From: Bacteroidaceae bacterium
GTDB taxonomy: Bacteria > Bacteroidota > Bacteroidia > Bacteroidales > Bacteroidaceae
Direction of reading: 5' to 3'
Assembly (NCBI GenBank): GCA_902362595.1
Contig: CABIXF010000001.1
Span: 1 to 64,000, forward strand
Length of the DNA: 64,000 bases
Below, piece after piece: positions 1 to 8,738 of this stretch. Each line of letters begins with the position of its first letter. Position 1 is the first letter of the stretch. The position numbers and the translations under genes are program-made. The notes under the pieces were generated by a model. That model did not search any database. It was given only the letters and a program-made list of their open reading frames with translations, and was not told the DNA's origin.

Positions 1-1
1 G

Positions 2-112
2 AATTCAAATCCGTTTCATTCTAAAGGACTGCTTAAAAGACTGTATTTCAATAATTTCAAAGACCGATTAGCTAACTTTTATTGGACAGTAGTGAATTAT
101 AAAAGAAAATAA
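2..112 (+). CDS. C-terminal end of an unidentified protein (partial, cut by left edge)
   Basis: An open frame enters from the left edge and stops with TAA at 110-112. It gives about 36 residues that are basic and aromatic, ending RLANFYWTVVNYKRK, which reads like a genuine protein tail rather than noise. The XRE gene starts 10 bases later, so the two could be cotranscribed. The family cannot be told from so short a piece. Confidence 0.4.
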   Translation, partial: NSNPFHSKGLLKRLYFNNFKDRLANFYWTVVNYKRK

Positions 113-122
113 ATGTCATAAT

Positions 123-341
123 ATGTATTTGATAAGAATAAAATTAAATACAATAATGAAGATTAGGAATATCACATTAACAGAACTTTCGGAGAAAACA
201 GGGCTAACTATCTCTAATCTTTCCAATATAAAGAATAATCGTATAGCCTCTATCAGATTTTCTACACTTGAAAAATTATGTAAGGTTTTAGACTGCCAAC
301 CTTGTGATATTTTAGTATATGAAGTAAAGATAACGTATTGA
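123..341 (+). CDS. Small XRE/Cro-type helix-turn-helix regulator (YozG-like)
   Basis: This 72-residue protein is a single helix-turn-helix domain. Residues 14-60 contain the pattern NITLTELSEKTGLTISNLSN, followed by a basic recognition segment and a TLEKLCKVLDCQPCDIL ending, which is typical of minimal Cro/C1-type regulators of the YozG group. It has no sensory domain, so it probably acts as a small DNA-binding repressor or modulator. Its last codons lie inside the left copy of a 60-base repeat (325-384) whose other copy precedes the M16 peptidase gene. The target is unknown; the small membrane ORFs downstream are the nearest candidates. Confidence 0.85.
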   Translation: MYLIRIKLNTIMKIRNITLTELSEKTGLTISNLSNIKNNRIASIRFSTLEKLCKVLDCQPCDILVYEVKITY

Positions 342-384
342 TAACATAAACTCTTTCACTTTGCGCATACCTTTGCAGCATAAG
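325..384 (+). repeat. Left copy of a 60-base direct repeat carrying a promoter
   Basis: Positions 325-384 match positions 2228-2287 at 53 of 60 bases with no gaps. The repeat begins in the last codons of the XRE gene and includes TACCTTTG (368-375), which fits the Bacteroidales -7 element TAnnTTTG. It would place a transcription start just before the 38-codon ORF at 407. Confidence 0.85.
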
Positions 385-406
385 TATAATGTAATATTTA
401 TAGCCT

Positions 407-523
407 ATGAAGAAAAGTTCTTATAAATATGGTCGTATATTTTATTATGGATTAGTGGTGGGTGCTGTAATTGGAATACTTATAATGTCGTATTTCCTTA
501 TATGCTATAATACATCATTATAA
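407..523 (+). CDS. 38-residue single-pass membrane microprotein, hypothetical
   Basis: An ATG at 407 opens 38 codons ending in TAA at 521-523. The product begins MKKSSYKYGR and then has one hydrophobic stretch of about 22 residues (roughly 13-35), so it could be a single-pass inner-membrane peptide with a basic cytoplasmic end. It sits 23 bases after the promoter-bearing repeat and 9 bases before the next ORF, which is the spacing of a first gene in an operon. No family is recognised. The evidence is position, composition and a clean start and stop. Confidence 0.45.
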   Translation: MKKSSYKYGRIFYYGLVVGAVIGILIMSYFLICYNTSL

Positions 524-532
524 AGATTCACG

Positions 533-892
533 ATGGTTATGAAAATGAAGTTTATAATTTCAGGCATTCTGATTGTCGCTATCGGACTGGTACTGTCGCA
601 CACATATCGTCCGTATGTATATGAGAACCATATCAATGATTATCATCTGGCAGATGTGATAGGCAGTATCGTTTGCGTACCGGCTGCGGTATTATGCGTC
701 TATGGCATTGAGAACAGATATTCGATAAAGCAATATACAATAGGGACTGCAATAGTCTATATTACATACGAGTTTCTCGGACTTTTCCATATACATAGCA
801 CTTTTGATATATATGATATTATTGCCATAATAATAAGCAGCCTTGTTTTTTACCGATTGTGTCTGTTATTTGGAGTTTCAAGCGGCAGATAG
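533..892 (+). CDS. Four-helix integral membrane protein, unknown function
   Basis: The 119-residue product shows four likely membrane helices (about residues 7-25, 41-61, 68-88 and 92-113) separated by short loops and no extramembrane domain. Methionines at 533, 539 and 545 could each be the start. It lies just after the 38-residue membrane ORF, and its 3' end overlaps the convergent histidine kinase gene by 43 bases. I do not recognise a family. Its place beside an orphan sensor kinase makes a membrane accessory or sensing partner possible, but that is only inference from context. Confidence 0.6.
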   Translation: MVMKMKFIISGILIVAIGLVLSHTYRPYVYENHINDYHLADVIGSIVCVPAAVLCVYGIENRYSIKQYTIGTAIVYITYEFLGLFHIHSTFDIYDIIAIIISSLVFYRLCLLFGVSSGR

Positions 893-2160
893 ATGGTAAA
901 TTCTGTAAATTCTCCTTCTGTGCTGTTTACGAATATTCTTCCCTCATGCGCCTTTATCACCTGGTCAACAAAGTTCAGACCGAGTCCGAAGCCTGAAGCT
1001 CCGTTTCTGCGGCTGCGCTTTGCCGCCGCTGCACGTTCGTATTTCTGGAAAATGATTCTCTGGTCGGCTTCGGATATGCCCAGCCCATTGTCACGTACTT
1101 TCAGGATGGTGTAGCGTTCGCTCTCTTCAGTCGTGATGTGTATTTCCACACTCTCCTTTGAGTACTTGATGGCATTGTCAATCAGATTGCTTAATGCTTC
1201 ATCCAGATAATCTTTGTCGGCATAAGCTGTTTTGGCCTGTAAGCTGATGGTAAAGTTTACAGGCTTCTGAGCCTTGGCTTTGAATTTATCAGTCAATGTC
1301 TCTATTATAGGAGTAAGCTCGACTTCTGTCTTGTTCATCTCCAGTTTATGGTTCTCCAGTTTGGAGATGGTCAGTATCTTGTTGGTGAGTGTTAACAGAT
1401 GGTCAGTTTCGCTTTTTGCTATGTTCATGAATTTTTTCTTTATCTCCGGCTTAGAATCAATCCTTCCGCTTTCCAGCATATCTTGTACCATCATAATTGT
1501 GCTGAGGGGTGTTTTCATATCGTGTATCATAGCGTATGAGAAGTCTTCACGGATTTGGGAGATCTTATTTAATTTGAAGATAAGTTTAATTTGATAGACA
1601 GTGCAAACTATTGTTAGAGAAGTCATTATGATTGTTGTTATGAATATAATCCACATTTTATTAAATATATTCCAATATGGATTTGTCAAAACTAACTGCA
1701 TGCCAATGGATTTATCTAATTTTATGGGAATAACTTCAGTCTTGATGATTCCTATTTGAGGGATTGTTATTCTTTTACTCGTTTGTATAACTTTATTAGA
1801 ATCAACAATGCAGACAATAAATTCAGACTTAATATTTTTTTTACTTAGTTGCAAATTGGTAAGGGAATCTATTTCAGATAAAGAATATTTATAGCCTAAT
1901 TTACTGATTCCGTCATATATATAAGTAGTTATTGAGATAGAATCGTTTGGTGCTCCTCCGCCTATGACAGTTCCATCTGGGACACTCTTCGATATTATAT
2001 TAGCCTCTTTATACAATGCTTGGTCAAATAAATCTGTACATTCTTTTTTAATTTCTTCTTTTATAAAAAGATATGTATTGCAAAGCCATAAGCTTTGCAG
2101 TGAGAAGATGGAAATTAACCCTATAATTGTGATTAAGTGAATGTATTTTTGCTTAGACAT
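850..2160 (-). CDS. Membrane sensor histidine kinase (HisKA/HATPase), orphan
   Basis: This is a classical membrane histidine kinase of about 436 residues if it starts at MSKQKYIH (2160); the frame stays open to 2199. It has a membrane helix near the N-terminus, a periplasmic domain of about 140 residues, a second helix, and then a HisKA dimerisation box (MIHDMKTPLSTI, phospho-acceptor His). The HATPase domain shows an N box (LSNLIDNAIKYS), a G1 box (RDNGLGIS) and a G2 box (GFGLGLNF). It resembles Bacteroides RprX-type kinases. No response regulator gene is adjacent, which is unusual for this class. The gene lies between the two copies of a 60-base repeat and is divergent from the M16 peptidase gene. 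Confidence 0.9.
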   Translation of the reverse strand: MSKQKYIHLITIIGLISIFSLQSLWLCNTYLFIKEEIKKECTDLFDQALYKEANIISKSVPDGTVIGGGAPNDSISITTYIYDGISKLGYKYSLSEIDSLTNLQLSKKNIKSEFIVCIVDSNKVIQTSKRITIPQIGIIKTEVIPIKLDKSIGMQLVLTNPYWNIFNKMWIIFITTIIMTSLTIVCTVYQIKLIFKLNKISQIREDFSYAMIHDMKTPLSTIMMVQDMLESGRIDSKPEIKKKFMNIAKSETDHLLTLTNKILTISKLENHKLEMNKTEVELTPIIETLTDKFKAKAQKPVNFTISLQAKTAYADKDYLDEALSNLIDNAIKYSKESVEIHITTEESERYTILKVRDNGLGISEADQRIIFQKYERAAAAKRSRRNGASGFGLGLNFVDQVIKAHEGRIFVNSTEGEFTEFTIYLPLETPNNRHNR

Positions 2161-2227
2161 TTTTATTGCAAAGTTAATAAGATTAAGCATATATGTCACT
2201 AAAGCTTTTGTAGAAAGCTTCTTAACC

Positions 2228-2287
2228 TAAAGATAACGTAGCGATAACATAAACTCTTGTGCTTTGCGCCTACCTTTGCCGCATAAG
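2228..2287 (+). repeat. Right copy of the 60-base direct repeat, promoter of the M16 peptidase gene
   Basis: This copy matches 325-384 at 53 of 60 bases. It holds TACCTTTG at 2271-2278, a good -7 element, which would start transcription around 2285, about 33 bases before the peptidase ATG at 2318. A clear -33 TTTG at the usual spacing is not visible. Confidence 0.8.
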
Positions 2288-2317
2288 AAACAACGAAATA
2301 ACATTAAAATATCAATT

Positions 2318-5137
2318 ATGAGAAGAATAATGAGACTGGCTTTTGTAGCCATTGCAGGATTTGCCTGCTTGCCGGTTGCTGTCAGGGCACAGCAGATGCC
2401 TCCGGTACCGGTTGATAAGGAAGTGAGAATAGGTAAACTGGATAACGGACTTACATACTATATCCGTCATAATGAATATCCGAAGAATCAGGTGGACTTC
2501 TATATAGCCCAGAAGGTGGGTAGTATCCTGGAAGAGGACGACCAGCGCGGATTGGCGCATTTCCTTGAACACATGTGTTTCAACGGAACAAAAAACTTTC
2601 CGGGCAGCTCTATGATCAAATGGCTTGAGTCAGTAGGTGTGAAGTTCGGTTATAACCTGAATGCCTATACGAGTATTGATGAAACTGTATATCGTATCTC
2701 CAGCGTACCTACAGAACGTATCGGGGTGCAGGACTCCTGTCTGATGATTCTGTCCGACTGGGCTGACGGCCTGTTGCTGAATGGCAAGGACATTGACGAG
2801 GAAAGGGCTGTTATCCATGAGGAATGGAGAAGCCAGCTGCCTCCAAATATGAGAATCTTGGAGAAACTGCTTCCGGAGCTTTATCCGGACAGCAGATACG
2901 GACACCGTCTTCCTATAGGAACCATGGAAGTGGTGGACCATTTTCCGCATCAGGCTTTGCGCGACTATTATGAAAAGTGGTACCGCCCGGACCTTCAGGG
3001 AATAGTCGTAGTGGGTGACATTGATGTGGACCGCATAGAAGGCAAGATCAAGGAACTGTTCTCAAAGATTGAGAAGCCTGTCAATCCGGCAGAGAGGGTT
3101 TACTATCCTGTGGCCGACAATGAAAAGCCGATTGTAGCTTTCGGCTCGGATAAGGAGCAGGATAAATATGTGGCTCAGATTATGTTCAAGTATGATGCCT
3201 TGCCCGATTCATTGAAGGGCACAATGGCGGATGTTACAACCGCTTATCTGCTCGATATGGCCCAGATGATGCTTCAGATAAGACTGAACGAACTGGGACA
3301 GAAAGCTGATGCTCCGTTTGCGGCGGCTTCTGCATTTTACGGTGAGTTTATTATGGCAAAGACGAAACAGGCTTTCCAATTTGCTATGCTTCCAAAAGGT
3401 AACAGTTTCGACGAAGGACTGAAAGCGGTCTATCGTGAGGCTCTCCGTGCCAAAAGGGGAGGATTTACCGCCACTGAATATGCGCGTTGCCGCACGGAAT
3501 ATCTGTCTCAGCTTGAAAAGGCATACAATAACCGCAACCAGCAGGAAAACAAGACGCTGGCAGAATCGTATGTGCGTAATTTCATCGACAAGAAGCCGAT
3601 ACCGGGTATTGAGACGGAATATCAGATGATGAGCATGATTGTGAACCAGATTCCTGTGGAAGCTGTCAATCAGGTGTTTTCGCAGATTGTTTCGGACAAG
3701 AATCTGGTGGTTCTCGGTATGATGCCTGCACGCGAAGGTGAGGCCTGTCCTAAGGATGAAGATATCCTCGCATTGCTTTCTCAGGTGGAAGCCGAAAACA
3801 TTGCTCCTTACGTGGACAATGTGAAGGATGAACCTCTGGTAAGCGAGTTGCCGGCAGCCGGGAAGGTGGTGAAGGAAAACATGCTTTCTGATTTCGGGGC
3901 CAAGGAATGGATTCTTTCAAACGGTGCCAAGGTGATATTGAAGAAGACCGACTTCAAGGCGGATGAAATCAGTATGATGGCCGTGGCAAAAGGCGGTACT
4001 TCGGTTTATGGGAACGACAAGGCTGCGGACTTGATGTTTATGCCTGCTGTATTGGAACAGCACGGTCTGGGCAGTTTCACCAATTCGGAGCTGACCAAGC
4101 TGATGGCCGGCAAGCAGGTTTCGCTCAAAGTAAGTCTGGATGATTATGTACGCAGACTGTCGGGAAATACGACTCCTAAGGACCTGAAGACTTACATGGA
4201 GATGATTTACATGACTTTCACCGGACTGACAGTAACACCGGATGAATTTATCGCCATGCAGAATCTTTATAAAGGAGTTATTCAGAATCAGGCACAGAAT
4301 CCGAACTTCGTATTCCAGAAGAAGGTGCAGGAATTCCTTTATTCTTCGCCCACCAAGCAGGTGTTTGGTGTGAGTGACATTGAGAAGGCAAACCGTGAGG
4401 ATATCCTTTCCATCATCCGTGAGCAGCTTGCCAACGCAGCCGAGTTTACCTTCGTATTCAGTGGAAACTTTGATGAAGCGGAATTAAAGGCACTGGTTGA
4501 GCAGTACATTGCCACCTTGCCGTCGGTGAAGGGAAAGAAACAGGAATTGAAGCATAACCCTGCGGTTGAAATCAAGTCGGGCAACGAGGAAAAGGAATTT
4601 TCCCTGAAGATGGAAGTGCCTCAGGGTAGTGCGGCGGTTATCATTAGCGGAAAGATGCCTTACTCGTTCAAGAACAGGCTAATGGCTTCCATGTCGGCAC
4701 AGATTATCTCTGCCCGTCTTTTGAGTGAAGTCCGTGAGAAAGAGGGAGCTGTTTACAGTATATATACGCAGGGCTCTCAGGATCGGTTGTCTGAAGTGTC
4801 TGTTGTCTATCAGACCATATTCCAGGTGAAGCCTGAAAAGAAAGACCGTGCGCTTGAAATCATTCGCAGCGAGTTTGAGAATTTGGCAAAGGAAACGCCC
4901 GTGGAAGAACTTGACAAGGTGAAGGAGTTTATGGTGAAGCAAATTACTGGAGACGAACAAACCAACAGCTACTGGTGCTCCATGATGGCCGGCAACGAGC
5001 TTCTGCCTTCTGAAGTCTGTGTGAAGGCGGAACAGGTCATCCAGTCCATCGCCCCGAAAGAAATCTCCGGCTATGTGAATGAAGTAATGAAGCAGAATAA
5101 CTATAGGGTTCTGGTAATGGTGCCTGAGAGTAAGTAG
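2318..5137 (+). CDS. Exported M16 family zinc metallopeptidase (insulinase/pitrilysin-like)
   Basis: The 939-residue product has a signal peptide (about residues 1-24, ending VRAQ) followed by two M16 halves. The zinc site HFLEH is at 81-85 and a third ligand Glu lies about 76 residues further on, in DIDEERAVIHEEW, which is the pitrilysin spacing. The later half resembles the inactive M16_C repeats. It probably degrades peptides in the periplasm or outer envelope. I chose ATG 2318 because the -7 element at 2271-2278 rules out the longer TTG-started reading from 2264. It faces the ispG operon across a shared terminator. Confidence 0.92.
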   Translation: MRRIMRLAFVAIAGFACLPVAVRAQQMPPVPVDKEVRIGKLDNGLTYYIRHNEYPKNQVDFYIAQKVGSILEEDDQRGLAHFLEHMCFNGTKNFPGSSMIKWLESVGVKFGYNLNAYTSIDETVYRISSVPTERIGVQDSCLMILSDWADGLLLNGKDIDEERAVIHEEWRSQLPPNMRILEKLLPELYPDSRYGHRLPIGTMEVVDHFPHQALRDYYEKWYRPDLQGIVVVGDIDVDRIEGKIKELFSKIEKPVNPAERVYYPVADNEKPIVAFGSDKEQDKYVAQIMFKYDALPDSLKGTMADVTTAYLLDMAQMMLQIRLNELGQKADAPFAAASAFYGEFIMAKTKQAFQFAMLPKGNSFDEGLKAVYREALRAKRGGFTATEYARCRTEYLSQLEKAYNNRNQQENKTLAESYVRNFIDKKPIPGIETEYQMMSMIVNQIPVEAVNQVFSQIVSDKNLVVLGMMPAREGEACPKDEDILALLSQVEAENIAPYVDNVKDEPLVSELPAAGKVVKENMLSDFGAKEWILSNGAKVILKKTDFKADEISMMAVAKGGTSVYGNDKAADLMFMPAVLEQHGLGSFTNSELTKLMAGKQVSLKVSLDDYVRRLSGNTTPKDLKTYMEMIYMTFTGLTVTPDEFIAMQNLYKGVIQNQAQNPNFVFQKKVQEFLYSSPTKQVFGVSDIEKANREDILSIIREQLANAAEFTFVFSGNFDEAELKALVEQYIATLPSVKGKKQELKHNPAVEIKSGNEEKEFSLKMEVPQGSAAVIISGKMPYSFKNRLMASMSAQIISARLLSEVREKEGAVYSIYTQGSQDRLSEVSVVYQTIFQVKPEKKDRALEIIRSEFENLAKETPVEELDKVKEFMVKQITGDEQTNSYWCSMMAGNELLPSEVCVKAEQVIQSIAPKEISGYVNEVMKQNNYRVLVMVPESK

Positions 5138-5188
5138 GATATTTTTTCAAAGGAAGCACATATTCTATTTTTATTCTGCCTAAAACAA

Positions 5189-5237
5189 AACCGTCTGCAT
5201 GCCTTGAAGGAAATCTTCACGATGCATGCAGACGGTT
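5189..5237. terminator. Bidirectional terminator between the M16 gene and ispG
   Basis: A perfect 14-base inverted repeat pairs 5189-5202 with 5224-5237 around a 21-base loop. Runs of A and T lie on both flanks, so it can end transcription from both convergent genes. Confidence 0.85.
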
Positions 5238-5259
5238 GTTATTTGTAGACCGGGGAGAA

Positions 5260-7101
5260 TCAGTCTCTATAATCTCCGTTTGCCTTAATCAGTTCAATCA
5301 GTTTTTCCACGGCCTGTTCTTCCGGAATGTTCTTTTCAATGCATTCCTTCTTTTTGTACAGGCTGATTTTGCCTCTTCCGGCACCTACATAGCCATAGTC
5401 GGCATCGGCCATTTCACCCGGGCCGTTGACGATACAGCCCATGATACCGATTTTCAGTCCCTTGAAATGGGAAGTGGCTGCCTTGATACGGGCGATGGTC
5501 GATTCCAGGTCGTACAGGGTACGTCCGCAGCCCGGACAAGAGATGTATTCGGTCTTGGAAGTACGGATACGTCCTGCCTGCAGGATACCGAAGGCGGTTT
5601 CGTCCACTTTCAGGTTGCTGATTTGGTTGCCGTGGTTGTAGAGCAGGATACCGTCGCACAGCCCGTCGATAATCAGGGCGCCCATGTCGGCGGCCGACTT
5701 GATTTGCAGGTCTTCCGTTTCACTTTCCTGATAAAGCTGGAAGAATACCAGCGGGTTTTTCAGTCCTTGGTTCATCAGCTGATGGGCCAATGCACGGAAC
5801 TCACCGAGACGGTTGTAATGGTTGCTTTGGGCCACGATAACTACTTCCGGATGCAGGCGCAGACACGCCATCACTTCTTCGTTCAATCCGAGGTAGGAAG
5901 TGAAGAGGAATTTCATCTTGGCCGGATGGTGATGCAGTTCGATGAGCTGCTGGTAGTTGAAAGCCGGATAGGTATGTTCGCTGCCGTCCCAGGCACAGGC
6001 ATCCACGATGTAGCCGATGTCGGCTCTCCGGTTTTCCGGCAAGCGCTGTCCGCAGTATAGGTAGTCGGGTTTGAACTGTTCGCTCACTTCCAGGTCGTTG
6101 TTCAGACGGGCGGAGATGACCACGGGAAGCTGGTCGCCTCCGATGTTACCTACGGCTACGGTTTGTCTGCGGCTGGGATGCGTGTAGTTGAACTCCGGAG
6201 CTTCGGTGGCCGGAATGTAAGGGTGTCCTTCGCGTTTCAATACGTAATCCACCAGCTTGCGGGCCACCGGAATTTCGGCTTCGGGGGCTTCACTCAGGGA
6301 TACGCGGATGGTGTCGCCCAGTCCGTCGCACAGCAGGGCGCCGATGCCCAGGGCCGATTTGATGCGTCCGTCTTCTCCGTCACCGGCTTCTGTTACTCCC
6401 AGGTGGAGCGGGAAGGCCATGCCCTCTTTTTCCATCTGTTCCACCAGCAGGCGGACGGTACGTACCATGATGACCGTGTTCGAGGCCTTGATGGAGATGA
6501 CCACGTTCGTGAAATTCTGTTCCACGCAGATGCGCAGGAACTCCATGCACGATTCTACCATGCCTTCCGGGGTGTCTCCGTAGCGCGACATGATGCGGTC
6601 GGACAACGAACCGTGGTTCACACCGATACGGATGGCCGTGTGGTTCTCCTTGCAGATGTTCAGGAAGGGAATGAAGCGGTCGCGTATCTTCTGGATTTCT
6701 TTTGCATACTCTTCGTCCGTATATTCCAGTTGCTTGAAGGTGCGGGCAGCATCTACATAGTTACCCGGATTGATGCGTACCTTTTCGGCATACAGGGCCG
6801 CTACCTCAGCCACTTTCGGGTTGAAATGCACGTCGGCAATCAGCGGGGTCTGGTATCCCTGGGCACGCAGGGCGGCGTTGATGTTCTTCAGGTTTTCCGC
6901 CTCACGCACGCCTTGTGTGGTGAGTCGCACGTATTCACCTCCCGCCTCGATGATACGCTTGGCCTGCTCCACGCATGCTTCGGTATCCATGGTGACGGTG
7001 TTCGTCATACTCTGTATACGGATAGGATAAGCGCCACCCATAGGAGTGGCGCCCACATATACCTCGTTCGCCTGTCGGCGAGAATAGTTGAAGTAATTCA
7101 T
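5260..7101 (-). CDS. ispG: 4-hydroxy-3-methylbut-2-enyl diphosphate synthase, long form
   Basis: IspG reduces methylerythritol cyclodiphosphate to HMBPP in the non-mevalonate isoprenoid pathway, using a [4Fe-4S] cluster. The N-terminal TIM barrel carries the family sequence PIRIQSMTNTVTMDT, and the C-terminal domain carries the cluster cysteines in CPGCGRT and GIMGCIVNGPGE. At 613 residues it is much longer than the roughly 370-residue E. coli enzyme; the extra middle domain is the known long form of Bacteroidetes, chlamydiae and plants. It is the last gene of a minus-strand run after rpoN, the PAP2-like gene, gcvH and purE, and starts 4 bases after purE. Confidence 0.97.
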   Translation of the reverse strand: MNYFNYSRRQANEVYVGATPMGGAYPIRIQSMTNTVTMDTEACVEQAKRIIEAGGEYVRLTTQGVREAENLKNINAALRAQGYQTPLIADVHFNPKVAEVAALYAEKVRINPGNYVDAARTFKQLEYTDEEYAKEIQKIRDRFIPFLNICKENHTAIRIGVNHGSLSDRIMSRYGDTPEGMVESCMEFLRICVEQNFTNVVISIKASNTVIMVRTVRLLVEQMEKEGMAFPLHLGVTEAGDGEDGRIKSALGIGALLCDGLGDTIRVSLSEAPEAEIPVARKLVDYVLKREGHPYIPATEAPEFNYTHPSRRQTVAVGNIGGDQLPVVISARLNNDLEVSEQFKPDYLYCGQRLPENRRADIGYIVDACAWDGSEHTYPAFNYQQLIELHHHPAKMKFLFTSYLGLNEEVMACLRLHPEVVIVAQSNHYNRLGEFRALAHQLMNQGLKNPLVFFQLYQESETEDLQIKSAADMGALIIDGLCDGILLYNHGNQISNLKVDETAFGILQAGRIRTSKTEYISCPGCGRTLYDLESTIARIKAATSHFKGLKIGIMGCIVNGPGEMADADYGYVGAGRGKISLYKKKECIEKNIPEEQAVEKLIELIKANGDYRD

Positions 7102-7105
7102 TCAG

Positions 7106-7615
7106 TTAGTTGGTCTTATAAGCGTATTTGACTTCTTTCAGCTCTTCGTTGGCTTTTACGATTTTGTTTTTCAAACCTTCCTTGTAAGCTGCAAACTTCT
7201 GGGCCAGTTCCGCATCGCTCAGGGCCAGCATCTGTACGGCCAGGATAGCCGCATTCATGGCACCGTTGATGGCGACTGTAGCCACGGGGATTCCGGGAGG
7301 CATCTGGATGATGGAGTAGAGTGCGTCTACGCCGTCGAGTACAGAACCTTTTACGGGAACTCCGATGACCGGAAGGGTGGTGTTGGCTGCAATGACTCCC
7401 GGCAGTGCGGCAGCCATTCCGGCAGCTGCAATGATGACTTTGAGGCCGCGTCCGGCAGCTTCTTTCGCAAATTTCTCCACTTCAGCCGGAGTGCGGTGAG
7501 CCGACAGGGCGTTCATTTCAAACGGGACTTGCATTTCATCGAGCAGTTTGGCGGCCTTTTCCATGACGGGAAGGTCGGAAGTACTGCCCATAATGATACT
7601 TACAATTGGTTTCAT
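7106..7615 (-). CDS. purE: N5-carboxyaminoimidazole ribonucleotide mutase (class I PurE)
   Basis: PurE moves the carboxyl group from N5-CAIR to give CAIR in purine synthesis. The 169-residue protein shows the family start VSIIMGSTSDLPVM, the substrate loop SAHRTP and the AGMAAALPGVIAA segment. Its length is normal for class I PurE. It lies 18 bases after gcvH and 4 bases before ispG, so it is very likely cotranscribed with both. No purK is adjacent. Confidence 0.97.
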   Translation of the reverse strand: MKPIVSIIMGSTSDLPVMEKAAKLLDEMQVPFEMNALSAHRTPAEVEKFAKEAAGRGLKVIIAAAGMAAALPGVIAANTTLPVIGVPVKGSVLDGVDALYSIIQMPPGIPVATVAINGAMNAAILAVQMLALSDAELAQKFAAYKEGLKNKIVKANEELKEVKYAYKTN

Positions 7616-7633
7616 TCGTTGTTTTTATTTTAG

Positions 7634-8014
7634 TTATTCGTTAATAATCTCTTTGTAGGCTGCGGCATCCAGCAGTTCGTCCATTTCGCCGGCATCCGTC
7701 GGTTTCAGTTTGATAATCCAGCCTTCGCCGTAGGGGTCCTGATTCACCAGTTCCGGGTGTTCTTCCAGCTGTGGGTTGACTTCCAGAATCTCGCCTCCGA
7801 TGGGGAGGAACAAATCGGAAACAGTCTTTACCACTTCGACCGTACCGAACACTTCACCTTTGTCCAAAGTCTCACCTTCGGTGGTCACGTCGATGAATAC
7901 GATGTCGCCCAGCTGCTGCTGTGCATAGTCTGTGATACCTACGTAGGCAGTGTCGCCTTCCAATCGAATCCATTCGTGTTCGTTGGTGTACTTGATGTTA
8001 GTTGGGAATTCCAT
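7634..8014 (-). CDS. gcvH: Glycine cleavage system H protein
   Basis: GcvH carries the lipoyl arm that passes the aminomethyl group between the P, T and L proteins of the glycine cleavage complex. The 126-residue protein has the expected [14 protein letters not shown] start and the lipoylation lysine in [10 protein letters not shown], and ends with the [12 protein letters not shown] region typical of the family. The other gcv genes are not nearby. It is the third gene in the rpoN-to-ispG run, 34 bases after the PAP2-like gene and 18 before purE. Confidence 0.97.
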   Translation of the reverse strand: MEFPTNIKYTNEHEWIRLEGDTAYVGITDYAQQQLGDIVFIDVTTEGETLDKGEVFGTVEVVKTVSDLFLPIGGEILEVNPQLEEHPELVNQDPYGEGWIIKLKPTDAGEMDELLDAAAYKEIINE

Positions 8015-8048
8015 ATTGAATAAATTTAAAGTTTAAGATAATCAGTCT

Positions 8049-8729
8049 TCAAATAAACAAAATTCCGATGATACCACAAAATAAACCGACCAAAAACCCG
8101 CCGCCCACTTCTTTTAAAGTATGTTGTTTGACGATAATCCGTGCCGAACCGAGCATGCCGGACAGCAGGATGAACACGCAGAGCCATTCCACCGCATTGA
8201 ACTGGAAGATGAAGCTGTAGGACAGCAGGCCGCCTACCATCAGTCCTCCGCTGGCCATGTGGGTGCTGATTTTGACCCGGGTGTTGATGACGGTGCAGAT
8301 GACCATGCAAATCAGGGTGGCCACGATGATGCCGCTCATGTAGCGGGGCAGGTGGATGTGGTACATGGTGAGCAGGCAGGCCATGTAGCTCAGGATGGTC
8401 ATGCCATAGGGGATGAAGCGTTTTTCCCGGTGCCCCAGTTCGCGGAGGGTCCATCCGTTGATTTTCTGGAACAGGTAAATGCCGAGCATAGGCATCAGGA
8501 TGGTAAAGCAATACACGAGCCCCAGTATGGTGAGCTTGTATTGGAGTGGCATGATGCTCAGGTAAGTAAAGAAAAAGAGCAGACAGAATGCCACAAAGGG
8601 TACCATGAACGGAGTAAAGACCATCGAAATGATGCGGGCTGTGGTGAACAGGGCATCCTTCGGCTTTTCTGGGCTACGGGGAACCGGGTCATGGTAAGTC
8701 AGTTCATCAGGGATGCTGGTTTCTTCCAT
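8049..8729 (-). CDS. PAP2-superfamily-like integral membrane protein
   Basis: The 226-residue product has about six hydrophobic helices. Weak versions of the phosphatidic-acid-phosphatase signature are visible in order: REKRFIP (compare KxxxxxxRP), STHMASGG (compare PSGH) and SARIIVKQHTLKE (compare SRxxxxxHxxxD). The last motif ends in Glu instead of Asp, so activity is uncertain. It may dephosphorylate a lipid phosphate such as an undecaprenyl or phosphatidyl species, but this is inference. It is tightly placed 9 bases after rpoN and 34 before gcvH. Confidence 0.7.
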   Translation of the reverse strand: MEETSIPDELTYHDPVPRSPEKPKDALFTTARIISMVFTPFMVPFVAFCLLFFFTYLSIMPLQYKLTILGLVYCFTILMPMLGIYLFQKINGWTLRELGHREKRFIPYGMTILSYMACLLTMYHIHLPRYMSGIIVATLICMVICTVINTRVKISTHMASGGLMVGGLLSYSFIFQFNAVEWLCVFILLSGMLGSARIIVKQHTLKEVGGGFLVGLFCGIIGILFI

Positions 8730-8738
8730 ATAAATCAG

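Noticed and set aside
2264..2317. TTG start for the M16 peptidase
   Set aside because: It overlaps the -7 element and would precede the signal peptide; ATG 2318 gives a normal exported protein.
6163..7131. Long plus-strand ORF (322 codons) opposite ispG
   Set aside because: It is the antisense shadow of a clear ispG gene, with no recognisable domain; G+C-rich codons leave few stops on the other strand.
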